This document shows, in pieces, positions 8,080 to 16,913 of a DNA stretch of 64,000 bases. Location of the stretch: the NCBI RefSeq assembly GCF_027857615.1, contig NZ_JAQIFT010000058.1:1-64000 (forward strand). Reading direction: 5' to 3'. Below the pieces are notes generated by a model. It was not told the origin of the DNA, did not search any database, and worked only from the letters and a program-made list of their open reading frames with translations. Origin of the DNA: Holtiella tumoricola (lineage in GTDB: Bacteria; Bacillota; Clostridia; Lachnospirales; Cellulosilyticaceae). Position 1 is the stretch's first letter. Each line of letters opens with the position of its first letter. The position numbers were made by a program, and so were the translations under genes.

Positions 8080-9204
8080 ATGAAAGCAGCTCTCAAAAAT
8101 AAAAATGTTATCTTTTCGCTTTTATGTCTTATATTGATAGGCATACTACTTATCATTCCTACAGGGTTTGAAAAACAAATGTATGTCAATGCAGAAAGTG
8201 TTAAGGCAAAGGTCTTAGAAACTAACGAAAGTACAGTATATAACAATGGTCTACTTAGACAAGGAAGCCAAGTGTGCCAAGTAGAATTATTAGGTGGAAC
8301 CTTTAAAGGGGAACAAGTAGAGGCAGTCAATCTTCTAACAGGTAAGTTAGAGTTTGATAAGTTATTTCAAGTAGGTGATACAGCACTTGTATTAGTTGAA
8401 AAATCTCAATCAGGAGAAATCCTATTTGTGAATATGCTTGACCATTATAGGCTATCTGCTGAATGGTTTATTGTACTTGTATTTATGGCAGCATTACTTA
8501 TTTTCTCTGGAACAGTAGGTATTAGAACGATTATATCTTTTATCTTTAGTTTACTTTGTATATGGAAATTACTAATTCCAATGCTTTTAAAAGGCTATCA
8601 GCCTATGATATTAGGATTAGTTATTGGGTTAACAATGGCTACAGTAACTTTAATCTTAGTTGGAGGGTTTACAAAGAAGGCTTACTGTGCAATAGCAGGT
8701 ACGGGGCTCGCTTCTATATTGACATGTTTTATGGCAATGGGGTTTGGAGCCATCTTTAAAATAGATGGAACGGTTATGGCGTGGTCTGAATCATTACTAT
8801 ACGCGGGATTTGAAAACTTAAATTTAACACAAATCTATCAAGCTGCAATTTACTTATCTTGTTCAGGAGCGATTGTAGACTTAGCAATGGATTTATCTGC
8901 TGCACTAGAAGAGGTGGTAGAGAAAAAGCCAGACATATCAAGCAAAGAGATTTGGGTGTCAGGTATGAGAATCGGAAGGTCTGTAGTAGGATCTCAAGCG
9001 ACAACATTACTCTTAGCTTATATGGGAAGTTTTATTACAGTTATGATGGTTTATATGGCACAAGGTACACCAATGATAAGTATTTTAAATTCCAAATCTA
9101 TTGCAGGTGAAATTTTACATACATTTGTAGGCTGTATAGGTCTAGTGATTGTCTCACCACTTACAACGATGATCTGTAGCTATGTATACAAAAAGGAAAA
9201 ATAG
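8080..9204 (+). CDS. YibE/F-like multi-pass membrane protein
   Basis: The 374-residue protein has an N-terminal membrane helix, an extracytoplasmic beta-rich segment (about 35-125) and then six or seven membrane helices with conserved CSGAIVDLAMDLSAALEE and MRIGRSVVGSQATTLLLAY motifs. This matches the YibE/F family (PF07907), whose transport or enzymatic role is unknown. The start follows TAGGAGTAAGGTGATC. No neighbour suggests a function; a PHP phosphatase follows on its own promoter. The family call rests on motif memory. Confidence 0.75.
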   Translation: MKAALKNKNVIFSLLCLILIGILLIIPTGFEKQMYVNAESVKAKVLETNESTVYNNGLLRQGSQVCQVELLGGTFKGEQVEAVNLLTGKLEFDKLFQVGDTALVLVEKSQSGEILFVNMLDHYRLSAEWFIVLVFMAALLIFSGTVGIRTIISFIFSLLCIWKLLIPMLLKGYQPMILGLVIGLTMATVTLILVGGFTKKAYCAIAGTGLASILTCFMAMGFGAIFKIDGTVMAWSESLLYAGFENLNLTQIYQAAIYLSCSGAIVDLAMDLSAALEEVVEKKPDISSKEIWVSGMRIGRSVVGSQATTLLLAYMGSFITVMMVYMAQGTPMISILNSKSIAGEILHTFVGCIGLVIVSPLTTMICSYVYKKEK

Positions 9205-9206
9205 TG

Positions 9207-9215
9207 TGCTATAAT
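9207..9215 (+). promoter_or_regulatory. extended -10 promoter before the PHP phosphatase gene
   Basis: TGCTATAAT lies 38 bp upstream of the start, just after the previous stop codon. Confidence 0.5.
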
Positions 9216-9252
9216 GGGTAGCGATGAATGTCGGACCATAAAGGAGTTTATT

Positions 9253-10032
9253 ATGTTAGCCAATTATCATACGCATACGGAACGTTGTAAGCATGCAACA
9301 GGAAAAGTTATAGATTACGTAGAAGCAGCAGTAAGTGCAGGTGTAGAAATACTAGGGATGTCAGATCATACTCCATTTCCAAATAATAGCCTTTGGCCAG
9401 AAGTAAGAATGGCATATGAGGAATTAGATGACTATATTAAGCAGATTGATGAGGCACAAACAAAATATCCACAAATCAAACTGCTAAAGGCGTTTGAATG
9501 TGAATTTATTGAAGATTATAGTTCATTTTATAATGAAGTGCTAAGAGGACAATATGGGGCAGATTATTTAATTTTAGCAGGGCATATGATTCATGGAACT
9601 TCACCATGGAATAGGCTAGGTATGGTTAAAAGTGATAAAGAAGAGCTTAAACTCTATGCCAACTATCTAGTAAAAGCAATGGAAACAGGATTATTTAAGT
9701 TTGTAGCACATCCGGATGTGTTTGGACACTTTTATTTACCATGGGATGAAGAAGCGATTGCAGCCTCTAAATATATTATTGAAGCAGCAAGTCACTATAA
9801 TATGCCATTAGAGATTAATGGATACGGATTAAGAAAACCAGAGATTATGACACCACAAGGTTCTAGAAAACAGTATCCACTAAAAGGATTCTGGGAGCTA
9901 GCAGCTGGGTATGATTGCAAGGTACTAGCTAATTCAGATGCACATAAACCAACTGATATTATTGCAAAAGTTGAAGAGGGTTATCAGATTGCAGATCAAT
10001 ACGGATTAAAAAAAGTTGAGTTTGTATGGTAA
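9253..10032 (+). CDS. PHP-family phosphatase, histidinol-phosphatase (HisJ)-like
   Basis: This 259-residue protein has the PHP metal motifs in order: YHTHTERCKHATG, SDHTPF, a Glu in FECEFIED, GHMIHG, VAHPDVFG and NSDAHKP. These bind three metals for phosphoester hydrolysis. The nearest known role is histidinol phosphate phosphatase, but no his genes are nearby and related PHP enzymes act on other substrates, so the substrate is open. I chose ATG 9253 because AAGGAG lies 6 bp upstream; an in-frame ATG at 9214 overlaps the -10 element and is unlikely. Confidence 0.82.
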   Translation: MLANYHTHTERCKHATGKVIDYVEAAVSAGVEILGMSDHTPFPNNSLWPEVRMAYEELDDYIKQIDEAQTKYPQIKLLKAFECEFIEDYSSFYNEVLRGQYGADYLILAGHMIHGTSPWNRLGMVKSDKEELKLYANYLVKAMETGLFKFVAHPDVFGHFYLPWDEEAIAASKYIIEAASHYNMPLEINGYGLRKPEIMTPQGSRKQYPLKGFWELAAGYDCKVLANSDAHKPTDIIAKVEEGYQIADQYGLKKVEFVW

Positions 10033-10102
10033 ACATAGACTTTTTTAAATACCTATTCATTCAAAGGAATGATGAAAGAATAGATAACATGAGATGTAAG
10101 AG

Positions 10103-10147
10103 AAGACACATAAGTTGATGGAGAATAATCACTTGTGTGTCTTTTGT
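10103..10147 (+). terminator. terminator after the PHP phosphatase
   Basis: AAGACACA-AAGT pairs with ACTT-TGTGTCTT (12 pairs, one mismatch) and is followed by TTTG. Confidence 0.65.
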
Positions 10148-10205
10148 ATTTATGAGAAAATAATATGAAAATGAAATAAGCGAAGATGCCAGGGGGAGAA
10201 CTATC

Positions 10206-11585
10206 ATGAAGAAATTGATAGGTGACAAAAAGTTTTATCAGATGGTATTGGCCATTGCAGTGCCTATTATGATTCAAAGCGGAATTACAAGCTTTGTAGG
10301 ATTAATAGATAATATTATGGTGGGTCAAGTGGGGACAGATTCTATGTCTGGGGTTGCCATTGTTAATCAATTGCTATTTGTGTTTAATTTATGTATTTTT
10401 GGTGGGATATCAGGTGCTGGGATTTTTACAGCACAATTTTTTGGTCAAGAAAATCATGAAGGGGTACGAGATACTTTTCGTTTCAAAATTATTATTTGTG
10501 CAATGATTACAGCTATTGCAATATTGATTTTTGGTACATGTGGAAGTAGTTTAATTGCCCTTTACTTACATGAAGGAAGTAGCTCAGGAGACATTGGTAA
10601 TACGCTTACATATGGAGAAGAGTATTTACGTATCATGTTAATCGGGCTTATACCTTTTGCCATTTCACAAGCGTATTGTGGTACTTTACGTGAGACAGGA
10701 GAAACTATAGTACCTATGAAGGCAGGGATTGCTGCAGTATTAGTAAACTTAGTTTTAAATTACTTACTAATCTTTGGACATTTTGGATTCCCCAAACTAG
10801 GCATTGCAGGAGCAGCTATAGGTACGATCATTGCAAGATTTATAGAGTGTCTTATTGTAGTGGTATGGACGCATAGACATCACGAAAAGAATCCATTTAT
10901 ACAAGGTGCTTATAAAACACTAAGGGTACCACTAGCCCTCACAAATAAAATTATCATAAAAGGTATGCCACTTTTACTTAATGAAGGATTATGGGCAGGT
11001 GGTATGGCAGTATTGATGCAATGTTACTCTGTTAGAGGATTATCAGTAGTAGCGGGGATTAATATAGCCAATACTATAGCCAATTTATTTAACATAGTAT
11101 TTTTAGCATTAGGTAATGCAGTAGCGATTATTGTAGGCCCGCTATTAGGTGCAGGTAAAATGGATGAAGCGAAAGAAACAGCTTACAAGATGATTTTCTT
11201 TTCTGTTTGTTGTTGCTTAATACTAGGAGGGGTTATGGTAGTTGTCGCTCCAGCATTCCCAATGCTTTATAATACGACAGATGAAGTTAAGGATTTAGCA
11301 GCTTGGTTTATACGTATTGCAGCCATATGTATGCCTATATACGGCTTTTTACATGCGACTTACTTTACACTTCGTTCAGGTGGTAAGACGATTATCACCT
11401 TTATATTTGATAGTGTTTATTTATGGTTAGTAAGTATACCTTTAGCTTTTATGTTAGCCTACTATACAGGCATTAATATTTTAGTCGTATACTTAATGTG
11501 CCAGCTAGTTGATATTTTCAAATGTATACTAGGTTATGTATTACTGAGAAAAGGTATTTGGATACAAAACCTTGTAACTGATTAA
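10206..11585 (+). CDS. MATE-family multidrug exporter
   Basis: The 459-residue protein has about 12 membrane helices in two MATE halves, beginning MVLAIAVPIMIQSGITSFVG with the conserved DNIMVGQVG loop; the second half starts near GMPLLLNEGLWAGG. MATE proteins export organic cations and other compounds using Na+ or H+ gradients; the substrate cannot be read from sequence. Its ATG follows AGGGGGAG. It is flanked by terminators, so it is monocistronic. A second MATE gene lies at 50474-51799 and is only distantly similar. Confidence 0.9.
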   Translation: MKKLIGDKKFYQMVLAIAVPIMIQSGITSFVGLIDNIMVGQVGTDSMSGVAIVNQLLFVFNLCIFGGISGAGIFTAQFFGQENHEGVRDTFRFKIIICAMITAIAILIFGTCGSSLIALYLHEGSSSGDIGNTLTYGEEYLRIMLIGLIPFAISQAYCGTLRETGETIVPMKAGIAAVLVNLVLNYLLIFGHFGFPKLGIAGAAIGTIIARFIECLIVVVWTHRHHEKNPFIQGAYKTLRVPLALTNKIIIKGMPLLLNEGLWAGGMAVLMQCYSVRGLSVVAGINIANTIANLFNIVFLALGNAVAIIVGPLLGAGKMDEAKETAYKMIFFSVCCCLILGGVMVVVAPAFPMLYNTTDEVKDLAAWFIRIAAICMPIYGFLHATYFTLRSGGKTIITFIFDSVYLWLVSIPLAFMLAYYTGINILVVYLMCQLVDIFKCILGYVLLRKGIWIQNLVTD

Positions 11586-11610
11586 ATGGTTAGAATAGAT
11601 GAAGATAACA

Positions 11611-11643
11611 AGAGCCATTGCATGAAGATGTAATGGCTTTTTT
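11611..11643 (+). terminator. terminator after the first MATE gene
   Basis: AGAGCCATT and AATGGCTTTTTT form the stem base; inner CAT and ATG extend it. Confidence 0.85.
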
Positions 11644-11694
11644 GCTACCTTAAGAAATTGTAAGATAAAATTAAGAATAGAGAGAGGGATCCTA

Positions 11695-11703
11695 TGATAT
11701 AAT
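11695..11703 (+). promoter_or_regulatory. extended -10 promoter for the Nudix gene
   Basis: TGATATAAT lies about 55 bp before the GTG start. Confidence 0.5.
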
Positions 11704-11757
11704 AAAAATATTCAGACAGGTAGTTGCCATATAAGATGAAAGGTAAGGATAGATACA

Positions 11758-12270
11758 GTGGAAAAATGGGATTTATATAATGAACAAAGACAACCTTTAA
11801 ATAGAACACATAATAGACCAGAACCAATGGTAAGAGGTGAATACCATATCGTTGTTAGTATCTGGACTGTAAATAGCAAACATGAAGTACTTACTACATT
11901 AAGACATCCGGAAAAAGATAAATACCCAAACTTTTGGGAGAATACAGCAGGTTCAGTCTTAGCAGGAGAAACAAGTAGACAAGGTGCTAGAAGAGAACTT
12001 TTAGAAGAAACAGGTATAAAGGTAGAAGAGGAAGAACTTCACTTTTTACGAACAATAAAAGAAGAAAGTGCTTTTGTAGATTTGTACATTATAAGAAAAG
12101 ATATAGGAATCGATGAATTAGTGATGCAAGAAGGCGAAACTGTAGATGCTAAGTGGGTAAGCTTAGAGGAGCTAGATGAAATGATTGAAAAAGAGCTTAT
12201 TGCAAGCCCTGTTGCAAAAAGATTACAGCCTATAAGAGAGGATGTTGAACGTTTTATATTTAATAAATAA
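11758..12270 (+). CDS. Nudix hydrolase
   Basis: The 170-residue protein carries the Nudix box GSVLAGETSRQGARRELLEE (about residues 62-85; GX5EX7REUXEEXGU), with RGEYHIVVSIWTVN before it. Nudix enzymes hydrolyse nucleoside diphosphates linked to another group; this arrangement resembles isopentenyl-diphosphate-isomerase-like or YfcD-type Nudix proteins, but the substrate is unknown. The start is GTG, preceded by AAGGTAAGGAT. A P-loop kinase follows after 27 bp, probably in the same transcript. Confidence 0.85.
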   Translation: MEKWDLYNEQRQPLNRTHNRPEPMVRGEYHIVVSIWTVNSKHEVLTTLRHPEKDKYPNFWENTAGSVLAGETSRQGARRELLEETGIKVEEEELHFLRTIKEESAFVDLYIIRKDIGIDELVMQEGETVDAKWVSLEELDEMIEKELIASPVAKRLQPIREDVERFIFNK

Positions 12271-12297
12271 AAGTAATAGGTGTTGGGGGAGAACACG

Positions 12298-12813
12298 ATG
12301 AAAATTTATATTGTAGGGATAGTGGCAAGTGGTAAAACAACATTGGCTAGAAGGTGGTCAGGAGAACTAGACATACCTTTTTATGAACTAGACTGCATTA
12401 TATATGGGAAAAAAGATGGCGTAAGATATAAAAGAACACCGGAAGAACAGCAAAAGATCATAGAGAAGATAGACCAGCAAGGTGATTGGATTATTGAAGG
12501 TACTTATAGAAAAAGTTGTCATGAGCTTTTAGATCTTGCAGATAAAATTATTTTTTTGGATCCACCATTATGGAAGCGTAGGGTAAGAATTCTGAGTAGA
12601 TATGTTAAGCAGGTATGTGGTCTAGAAAAATGTCATTATACACCTACATTAAGTATGCTAAGGTCTATGTATAACTGGTCGGATGACTTTGAAAAAAATC
12701 GTGAGAAGTTTGAAACCATGCTTTTTAGATATGGTCATAAATTGATTCTACTTAGACGATATAAAGGTGTTTATATCAAGGGAAATGAAGTATTAGAATT
12801 TATTGATGGATAG
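12298..12813 (+). CDS. P-loop small-molecule kinase (FlaR/adenylate-kinase-like)
   Basis: The 171-residue protein has a Walker A motif at its N-terminus (GIVASGKTT) and a hydrophobic strand ending IIFLDPP (Walker B-like). Family relatives are annotated as DNA topology modulation protein FlaR or AAA kinase; the substrate is not established. I prefer ATG 12298, with GGGGGAG 6 bp upstream, over the in-frame GTG 12280. It is downstream of the Nudix gene and ends at a strong terminator. Confidence 0.7.
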   Translation: MKIYIVGIVASGKTTLARRWSGELDIPFYELDCIIYGKKDGVRYKRTPEEQQKIIEKIDQQGDWIIEGTYRKSCHELLDLADKIIFLDPPLWKRRVRILSRYVKQVCGLEKCHYTPTLSMLRSMYNWSDDFEKNREKFETMLFRYGHKLILLRRYKGVYIKGNEVLEFIDG

Positions 12814-12833
12814 CTATTTAATATGAAGCCTTT

Positions 12834-12867
12834 AAAGAAGAGTTTAAAATAAACTCTTCTTTTTTTG
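12834..12867 (+). terminator. terminator after the P-loop kinase
   Basis: AAAGAAGAGTTT pairs perfectly with AAACTCTTCTTT around AAAAT, then T-rich sequence. Confidence 0.9.
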
Positions 12868-12896
12868 TTGACAAGAATACTTGTCAGTGGTAAGCT
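12868..12896 (+). promoter_or_regulatory. promoter of the XRE regulator operon
   Basis: TTGACA (12868-12873), a 17-bp spacer and TAAGCT with an upstream TGG (extended -10) form a promoter. Its -35 is inside operator 1. Confidence 0.55.
12869..12886 (+). promoter_or_regulatory. operator 1 for the XRE regulator
   Basis: TGACAAGAATACTTGTCA has 7-bp arms TGACAAG/CTTGTCA around AATA and covers the -35. Confidence 0.65.
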
Positions 12897-12903
12897 TTTG
12901 TTA

Positions 12904-12921
12904 TGACAAGAATACTTGTCA
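12904..12921 (+). promoter_or_regulatory. operator 2 for the XRE regulator
   Basis: It is an identical copy of operator 1, 35 bp downstream. Here the arms extend to 10 bp (TTATGACAAG/CTTGTCATAA), ending just before the GGAGG ribosome site. Confidence 0.65.
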
Positions 12922-12938
12922 TAACGGAGGTGAATGAA

Positions 12939-13157
12939 ATGCCCCTTTACAATCAAGTAAAGCAGATGAGAGAAGAAAAGGGTATAAGTCAAACAGAGCT
13001 TGGAAAGCTTTGTGGAGTATCAAGACAAACAGTAAGTAGCATTGAGCGTGGAGACTACCATCCTTCAATTGTATTAGCAATCAAGATTGCGCATATATTT
13101 GATAAACAGGTAGAAGAGCTATTTTGGTTGGAGGATGAAGAAAATGAAAAGCTATAA
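12939..13157 (+). CDS. small XRE-family (Cro/C1-type) repressor
   Basis: The 72-residue protein is almost entirely one helix-turn-helix domain (VKQMREEKGISQTELGKL, CGVSRQTVSSIERGDYHPS). Such short XRE proteins usually repress their own operon, often with a membrane protein as second gene. Start ATG 12939 fits the GGAGG ribosome site. Two identical palindromes flank its promoter and are the obvious binding sites. The next gene starts inside its last codons, so the pair is translationally coupled. Confidence 0.9.
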   Translation: MPLYNQVKQMREEKGISQTELGKLCGVSRQTVSSIERGDYHPSIVLAIKIAHIFDKQVEELFWLEDEENEKL

Positions 13158-13854
13158 TTGGAAAAAGGGAATTGGAATTATTGTAATCAGTGGTTTTATT
13201 GGTGGGTTAATAGGATTTTTAATGAACATGATAGAAGGAAGTAATTATTTAAATACAATTATAAGCGTTGCCCAAGGGATATCACCAAGTTTATATATAA
13301 TAGGTCTTATATCAGGTATTATAGGAATTGGAGGGTATTTTTACTTTAATGGGAAACTGAAAAAAGAACATTATTGTGATGAAGAAGGCTCTTTCTACGA
13401 TACTCATGAAAAAGCAATGAGTGTAGTGATGATGTGCTCTACCTTATGTGCAGTCATAAACTTTACTGCATTAGGCATAAATATTTTTAATGATACACCT
13501 TTTGCCATATTATTTTTTGTAAATGTTATATTAGCTTTTTGGGGAGAGGTAGCACATATTGCTTTAGTCAAAAAGGTTAGACCAGAACTTGATGCAGATC
13601 CATTAGAAGTGAACTTTAATAGAGATCACTTTGATAAACTAGATGAATTTGAAAAAGATAAAGTAGGGAAAGCGTGTTTTAAAACAATATCAATGATGAC
13701 ACCTATCTATGTGTTTTTATTCTTATTATGTTATGGAATAAGTTTGGTATTTAACGTTAGCCCAGTTATTTGTTTACCAATTGGAATCATTTGGGCAGTA
13801 CAAACTATTTTGATGACTTATTATAGCAACAAAGATTATAGTAAGAGCAAATAA
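13144..13854 (+). CDS. DUF3169-like four-helix membrane protein
   Basis: The 236-residue protein has about six hydrophobic segments: two near the N-terminus (about residues 7-30 and 45-65), a pair in the middle (about 95-135) and two at the C-terminus. I believe it belongs to DUF3169, a family commonly placed after a small XRE regulator; no function is known. Start ATG 13144 has GGAGG 9 bp upstream; ATG 13135 is too close to that site. It overlaps the regulator gene by 14 bp. Confidence 0.65.
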   Translation: MKSYNWKKGIGIIVISGFIGGLIGFLMNMIEGSNYLNTIISVAQGISPSLYIIGLISGIIGIGGYFYFNGKLKKEHYCDEEGSFYDTHEKAMSVVMMCSTLCAVINFTALGINIFNDTPFAILFFVNVILAFWGEVAHIALVKKVRPELDADPLEVNFNRDHFDKLDEFEKDKVGKACFKTISMMTPIYVFLFLLCYGISLVFNVSPVICLPIGIIWAVQTILMTYYSNKDYSKSK

Positions 13855-13880
13855 TAAATTATTGTGGGAGGTATTTGAAG

Positions 13881-15230
13881 ATGTTTAAAAAGGTTTTAAG
13901 TTTAGGATTAATGACAGTCATGTTAGCAAGCTCCGTTTCAGTTTTTGCAAGGGAAGTTGATCCAGCAAAATGGGCATTAAGTGAATTAAATGATGCAGAG
14001 GCCTATGGCGTAGCACCAAAAGGCTTTGAAAAAGGACTGAATAATGTTGTATCTCCAGAACAAATGAGTTTTATTATACAAGGGCTTAGAAATAAATGTA
14101 TAGAAGCAAAACTTGTTGCTAGCACAAATACAGAAGTTAAATTAAGTACAACAAGAGGAGAAGTATTAGAAGCTTATTATACTGTTCTTAAAGATTATAG
14201 TGGATTAGACTTGAAGAATGACTACATAGCTTATATGAGCGAAAATCAAATTATCAAAGGTTATGGTAAAGAGGATCTTAGATTAGAGCAACCATGTACG
14301 GTACAAGAAGCACTTGTTTTTGCATCACGTGTAGTAGAAAGTGTATATGATCAACTTGGGTTAGGCACAGATGGGTTCTTATGGGAAGTAAGTGATGAAA
14401 ATAATACAATTTATTTACTTGGTACTGTACATATTGGAAAATCAGAAGTATATCCATTAAGCAAAGGGTTAAGGGAAGCTATTGAGGCTTCTGATAAAGT
14501 ATCTTTTGAAGTAGATTTTGCCAATCAAGAAGGAATGATGTATTTAGCACAAAAGCAAATGTACTTAGATGGTACAACATTAGATAATCATGTAGATGAA
14601 GAAACCTATAAACGTATTGTCGCGCTTATGGAACAATATGGCGTACCAGAAGAACAAACAAAATACTATAAACCTTGGGCGCTTTCTAATACATTAACAG
14701 CCCTAACAGCACAAGATACAGAGAGCTTAGAAGCAGTAGCAACCTATCCAGTTATAGATGCTTATGTTTATTCAAAAGCCCTATTAGAAGACAAAGAAAT
14801 CTTAGAAATTGAAGGCTATGCCTTCCAAGCAGATTTACTTGATGGCATACCTGTGGATTATCAAATTCAAAGCTTAAAAGCAGGATTAGATATGGTAGAG
14901 GCAATACAATCTGGTGAGGGCAATGCAGAAACTGCACAAGCTGAAGTAGAAATGATGAATAGCTGGATACAAATGATGAAGGTAAGAGATATAGAAGGAT
15001 TTGAAGCAAGCTATCCTAAAGATTCAGGTATTGAAAGTGGAGATATTATGACTAAAGCTCTCTTTGAAGGGCGTGATGCACATATGACAGAAAAAGTAGT
15101 AGAATACTTAAATGATACAACAGATGCAAATTACTTTGTAGCTGTAGGTGCAGGTCATATGATAGGAAAAGAAGGAATCGTTAAACGTCTCCAAGAATTA
15201 GGTTATACTGTTAAAGTAGTAGAAAGATAG
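13881..15230 (+). CDS. secreted TraB/GumN-family protein with SLH-like N-terminus
   Basis: The 449-residue precursor has a signal peptide ending near VSVFA (about residue 23). Residues about 25-150 contain two degenerate S-layer-homology-like segments (KWALSELNDAEAYGV; AYMSENQIIKGYG). From about 165 to the end it matches the TraB/GumN (TIKI) family: YLLGTVHIG, SFEVDF and the C-terminal VAVGAGHMIGKEG followed by a GYTVK strand. Family members include metal-dependent proteases that cleave Wnt in animals; bacterial roles are unknown. The two conserved GxxH motifs are present. Start ATG 13881 has GGGAGGT 8 bp upstream. Confidence 0.85.
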   Translation: MFKKVLSLGLMTVMLASSVSVFAREVDPAKWALSELNDAEAYGVAPKGFEKGLNNVVSPEQMSFIIQGLRNKCIEAKLVASTNTEVKLSTTRGEVLEAYYTVLKDYSGLDLKNDYIAYMSENQIIKGYGKEDLRLEQPCTVQEALVFASRVVESVYDQLGLGTDGFLWEVSDENNTIYLLGTVHIGKSEVYPLSKGLREAIEASDKVSFEVDFANQEGMMYLAQKQMYLDGTTLDNHVDEETYKRIVALMEQYGVPEEQTKYYKPWALSNTLTALTAQDTESLEAVATYPVIDAYVYSKALLEDKEILEIEGYAFQADLLDGIPVDYQIQSLKAGLDMVEAIQSGEGNAETAQAEVEMMNSWIQMMKVRDIEGFEASYPKDSGIESGDIMTKALFEGRDAHMTEKVVEYLNDTTDANYFVAVGAGHMIGKEGIVKRLQELGYTVKVVER

Positions 15231-15259
15231 GATTTTGTTAAAATAGTTTAAAATATAAT

Positions 15260-15301
15260 AAGCCTACGAGATGATTAATCAATTATTTCGTAGGCTTTTT
15301 T
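15260..15301 (+). terminator. terminator after the TraB-like gene
   Basis: AAGCCTACGA pairs with TCGTAGGCTT and runs into TTTTTTG. Confidence 0.9.
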
Positions 15302-15304
15302 GTA

Positions 15305-15313
15305 TGCTATAAT
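15305..15313 (+). promoter_or_regulatory. extended -10 promoter for the HAD phosphatase operon
   Basis: TGCTATAAT begins a few bases after the preceding terminator and lies 35 bp before the start codon. Confidence 0.5.
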
Positions 15314-15347
15314 AGGGGGTGACACTGACAGCATTAGAGGAGGCAAC

Positions 15348-16145
15348 ATGAGAAAAGTAATATTTTTTGACATTGATGGAACATTAATTAATAGCTGGGA
15401 TGGAATAATGGATATAACACCGAAGGTGAAAGAAGCAATAAAGAAAGTACAAGCCAAAGGCCATTATGTATTTATTGCAACAGGTAGACCTTATGCTTTT
15501 ATAAGCGATGAAATCATGAACTTTGGATTCGATGGTCTGATTTTAGCAAATGGTGCACAAGTTATATTAAATAATAAAACACTATTCACAGATAAAATAG
15601 ATAAAGCATTTGTAAATAAAGCAGTAGAAACATTTGAAGAACTAGGAATGGAATACATATTAGAAGATGAATACTACTCTTATATAAAAGCAGATTATGA
15701 AGAATACTATAATTTCTATTTAGGTGTAGGTGCATCTCCACAACTTGTAAAACGTGAATATGACATAGATACAATTGAAGTACAAAAGATAGAAATGCGT
15801 TGTCCAACAGAAGAAGCCTATGAAATATGCCTAGACTTTATCAAGGCACATCCAGATTATGATTATTGGCATAGCATTAGTGCTAAGGCTTTTGAACTTT
15901 ATCCAAGACGTAATACAAAGGCAACAGGGATTTTAAGAATTCTTGAACATTTAGGTATTCCAGTAGAAGATAGTTATGGTTTTGGAGATGGAAAAAATGA
16001 TATTGAGATGCTAGAAACAGTAGGCTATGGTATTGCTATGGGAAATGCAACTGATGAAGTCAAGCAATATGCTAAGGCTGTAACAGATACTGTACATAAT
16101 GATGGGGTAGCTATAGGGATTGAAAAATATATTTTAAATAACTAG
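15348..16145 (+). CDS. HAD-superfamily (Cof-type) phosphatase
   Basis: The 265-residue protein starts with HAD motif I FFDIDGTLIN. It has motif II in IATGRP, a C2 cap in the middle, and motif IV GFGDGKNDIEML with GIAMGNATDEVK. Cof-type HAD phosphatases dephosphorylate sugar phosphates, flavin or pyridoxal cofactors; the substrate is open. Start ATG 15348 follows AGAGGAGG. A Dph6-like ATPase gene follows by 19 bp, likely in one transcript. Confidence 0.9.
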   Translation: MRKVIFFDIDGTLINSWDGIMDITPKVKEAIKKVQAKGHYVFIATGRPYAFISDEIMNFGFDGLILANGAQVILNNKTLFTDKIDKAFVNKAVETFEELGMEYILEDEYYSYIKADYEEYYNFYLGVGASPQLVKREYDIDTIEVQKIEMRCPTEEAYEICLDFIKAHPDYDYWHSISAKAFELYPRRNTKATGILRILEHLGIPVEDSYGFGDGKNDIEMLETVGYGIAMGNATDEVKQYAKAVTDTVHNDGVAIGIEKYILNN

Positions 16146-16164
16146 AAAATAGGAGTGTCTATTA

Positions 16165-16845
16165 ATGAAAAATTGGAAACAGGGTGCAGTAGGTAAAAAG
16201 TTTATTGCTTCTTATAGTGGAGGTAAGGATAGTTCCTTAGCACTTTATCAAGCCATGCAACAAGGAGAAGCAATTGGTATTATTGCTATGATGGAAGAAA
16301 AGGGGATACGTTCTAGATCTCATGGATTGTCAGAGGAAATGCTACAAGCCCAATCAGAAGCTATTGGTGTACCTCTTTATATAGGTTGTGCAAGTTGGGA
16401 AGGATATGAGGAAGTATTCGTAAAGCTGCTACAAGAAGCTAAGGAAAAAGGTGCCCAAGTACTTGTAACAGGTGATATTGATGTACCAGAACATGAATGT
16501 TGGCATGAACGTGTAACAGAAAGTGTAGGACTGGGACTAGGTATGCCTTTATGGAAAATGGACCATAGAGAAGTTGTTAAAACTTTTATTGAGGCAGGTT
16601 TTATTACTAAGATTGTAACAGTTAATTTAAATAAAGGAATGAGAGCAGAGGATTTAGGCAGAATTCTAACAAAAGAGTATATGCAAGAGTTAGAAGAACG
16701 TGGTATAGATCCTTGTGGTGAAGCGGGTGAGTTCCATACTACAGTCATAGATGGACCATTATTCAAAAAGCCGATTCCTGTAAAAGATGGTGAAATAACA
16801 AGCCGTGGTGAATATATGTATTTATCACTTGCCTTAGATAGATAA
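16165..16845 (+). CDS. Dph6-like ATP-pyrophosphatase (diphthine-ammonia ligase family)
   Basis: The 226-residue protein has the PP-loop SYSGGKDSSLALYQAM near residue 14 and the family blocks VTGDIDVPEHECWHERV and DPCGEAGEFHT. This is the ATP_bind_4 (PF01902, MJ0570) family. The eukaryotic member amidates diphthine, but bacteria lack diphthamide, so the bacterial reaction is unknown, probably an ATP-dependent amidation or thiolation. It is likely cotranscribed with the HAD phosphatase. Confidence 0.85.
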   Translation: MKNWKQGAVGKKFIASYSGGKDSSLALYQAMQQGEAIGIIAMMEEKGIRSRSHGLSEEMLQAQSEAIGVPLYIGCASWEGYEEVFVKLLQEAKEKGAQVLVTGDIDVPEHECWHERVTESVGLGLGMPLWKMDHREVVKTFIEAGFITKIVTVNLNKGMRAEDLGRILTKEYMQELEERGIDPCGEAGEFHTTVIDGPLFKKPIPVKDGEITSRGEYMYLSLALDR

Positions 16846-16860
16846 AAATGCTTTAGACAA

Positions 16861-16913
16861 ATAAGAAGAAAGGTTGTAGCCCATAGATATAGGGCTGCAA
16901 CCTTTCTTCTTAT
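16861..16913. terminator. bidirectional terminator between convergent genes
   Basis: A 22-bp stem with one G-U wobble is formed by 16861-16882 and 16892-16913 (core AAGAAGAAAGG / CCTTTCTTCTT). It overlaps the stop codon of the minus-strand kinase and serves both strands. Confidence 0.85.

Noticed and set aside
16165..16845. True diphthamide synthesis gene
   Set aside because: Bacteria lack diphthamide; only the ATP-binding fold can be claimed.
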